From contig JAYKXP010000030.1 in assembly GCA_037176845.1 (NCBI GenBank), positions 62,001 through 126,000 of the forward strand: DNA of 64,000 bases, in the 5' to 3' direction. The position numbers and the translations under genes are program-made. Source of the stretch: Paramarasmius palmivorus. Its lineage: Eukaryota; Basidiomycota; Agaricomycetes; Agaricales; Marasmiaceae. The notes under the pieces were generated by a model. It saw only the letters and a list, made by a program, of their open reading frames with translations, ran no database searches and was not told the origin of the DNA. Of this stretch, positions 62,764 through 64,000 are shown piece after piece; position 1 is the first letter of the stretch; each line of letters opens with the position of its first letter.

Positions 62764-63126
62764 GTAACCGGCCCCTCACGCGACGAGCAAGCAGGTGCGT
62801 GAGCTACGGTTGCCCAGCAGGCTCAGATGTAGGGCTGCTAACCGTACCGTATAACGGGTACGGCCGTATAATTTGACGGGTGTCGACGGGCTCCGGGCGT
62901 ATAGATACAACCCGTATACTGTAACGCGGTAGTCGTGATAATAGAGCTCTCGTATCACCTTCGGGCCTCGACGTAACCAGACAGGGCTTTATAATTGCAC
63001 CTGAGTACTCTACGACAAGGCGATGAAGGTAATGGTAAAAGAGAAAGCTATCAAATATTCTAGGTACGCGGGATTATATATGTCCGGGCTGTGAAGTAAC
63101 TACTAAATATGGAACGCGCTGTTACA
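62764..63126 (-). mobile_element. Long terminal repeat (3' LTR) of an LTR retrotransposon
   Basis: In minus orientation the 363-bp block starts TGTAACA and ends GGTTACA, giving six-base terminal inverted repeats TGTAAC/GTTACA of the TG...CA type. Directly ahead of its 5' end lies a polypurine tract, GGTGGGGGAGGA (63127-63138), the priming site that adjoins a 3' LTR. The element therefore extends to the right, beyond the window; the second LTR is not visible. Inside, near 62840-62870, is a GC-rich palindrome (CCGTACCGTATAACGGGTAC). Ty3/Gypsy-type is the best guess from the TGTAACA end. Target-site duplication cannot be checked. Confidence 0.6.
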
Positions 63127-64000
63127 TCCTCCCCCACCAGAATGGAAAGGTGGCAGACACACGCTCCTGCCTTTTTCGGAACGACAGCAGCGCTGCTTCG
63201 CTGTCACCCAAATGATGTCTCCCCCGAAGAGAAATGATATAACATAGAACTAACATAGGAATAACATAGAAATAACATAGATATAACAAGGTGTATTATA
63301 GTATATGTCAATGTATACTGTATGACTCTTTTCTTCTCTGCTTCTTCTCCGGGGATGGGGAAAGTGTTAGAATAATTAATCCTTTTGCAGTCTCATTTGC
63401 TTATCTCTTAGGTATTTCTTAGTCTAGTTTCAACTCGGACCCTCAACCCGTACCTTGTTAGATTTCCATATTTAGTATCGCAAAAATATCACATTTTCAC
63501 TGTACAGCATATTCCCACATCGCGTGAGGCGACGCGTAAAATTTTCTCGTCGCGTTCTTCTAAGTAATTTATCACAGATGGGCTCGAAGGCGAGCAGCTC
63601 AAGCTCCTCGGGCCCATCTGGGGTGTCAAACACTTCAAATAATCAATTCTCATTCTCTTCACCAGCCGGTCTTTCACTCTGTTCTCGCATTATTCAAAAA
63701 CACGCTGATACGCTGATTTTTATAACACTTTAATTTCGAACGCATTATGCATATTTCTTTATTGTTATGCTATAAAAAGGGTTCTGAAGGACTAGTATGA
63801 GCCCTGAATAGCTAGTCATTGTCACTGGTACACGGGACTATGTCTTGCGAGCAGAGAACAGTTACATGGTACGCCTCACATTGGGTATCTGGCTGCTGCG
63901 ATGCAAATATTAGGGGTCTGCAATTCACAGACACCTACCCGAAACCTGTAGGGGCTAATATAAGGTGGAACATACCTTGTATAAGGTCACCGTGCTACTA
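63127..64000 (-). mobile_element. Retroelement internal region, 3' part, probably degenerate
   Basis: Next to the polypurine tract a minus-strand frame ends in coding-like sequence (GDSEAALLSFRKRQERVSAT, then FPFWWGRM and stop), a plausible C-terminus of the element's last protein. Further right the frame is lost in AT-rich, repetitive sequence with many stops. I cannot identify integrase, reverse transcriptase or a primer-binding site within the window. Confidence 0.35.
63239..63293. repeat. 11-bp tandem repeat, about 5 copies
   Basis: Units ATAACATAGAA, CTAACATAGGA, ATAACATAGAA, ATAACATAGAT and a partial ATAACAAGGTG follow one another without gaps. It lies within the probable retroelement. 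Confidence 0.7.

Overview
The window looks like nuclear DNA of a mushroom-forming basidiomycete (Agaricomycetes). Nearly every gene is split by many 45-70 base GT-AG introns, often around micro-exons. The P450 reads like the CYP63 type known from wood-decay fungi, and several gene families here look specific to basidiomycetes. There are no operons, no CRISPR array and no rRNA. I saw no convincing tRNA. All family names come from reading motifs, not from database searches.

Layout. 1-0.7 kb: the edge of a minus-strand gene and a short spliced reading frame. 0.85-3.5 kb: a CYP63-type P450. 3.8-14.5 kb: two large paralogous kinase / Sel1-like / ankyrin genes (both minus) flanking a plus-strand gene of a coiled-coil family called here the 'YYAGTY family' (possibly Pfam DUF6697). 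One paralog has a damaged splice donor and the other a 2-base frameshift. 15.3-21.9 kb: two Baeyer-Villiger-type flavin monooxygenases on either side of an MFS sugar-type transporter, a likely catabolic or secondary-metabolism mini-cluster. 22.8-25 kb: GMP synthase. 25-28 kb: gene-poor, with one candidate small spliced gene. 28-31.5 kb: a three-repeat MYB protein and a conserved-looking hypothetical protein. 32-33.8 kb: a glutathione S-transferase and a decayed tandem copy. 33.8-37.5 kb: gene desert.

37.5-41.1 kb: mitochondrial Lon protease. 41.5-50.1 kb: three more YYAGTY-family genes with an F-box gene among them. 50.4-52.4 kb: an HNH-nuclease-domain protein with a long disordered tail. 52.9-54.7 kb: a coiled-coil protein of unknown role. 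55.0-59.5 kb: a PSD2-type phosphatidylserine decarboxylase. 60.2-61.5 kb: a secreted, GPI-anchored Cys-rich protein, divergent from a small HMG-box-like gene (61.7-62.2 kb). 62.8-64 kb: a 363-bp LTR with an adjoining polypurine tract, marking a retroelement that runs off the right edge.

Housekeeping genes (GUA1, PIM1/Lon, PSD2) alternate with accessory, duplicated material. The most interesting parts are the duplicated kinase-Sel1-ankyrin genes, whose layout resembles intracellular receptors; the four-member YYAGTY family; and the monooxygenase-transporter-monooxygenase cluster. The P450, BVMO and GST genes together suggest capacity for oxidising and conjugating lipophilic compounds, but a single pathway linking them is inference.
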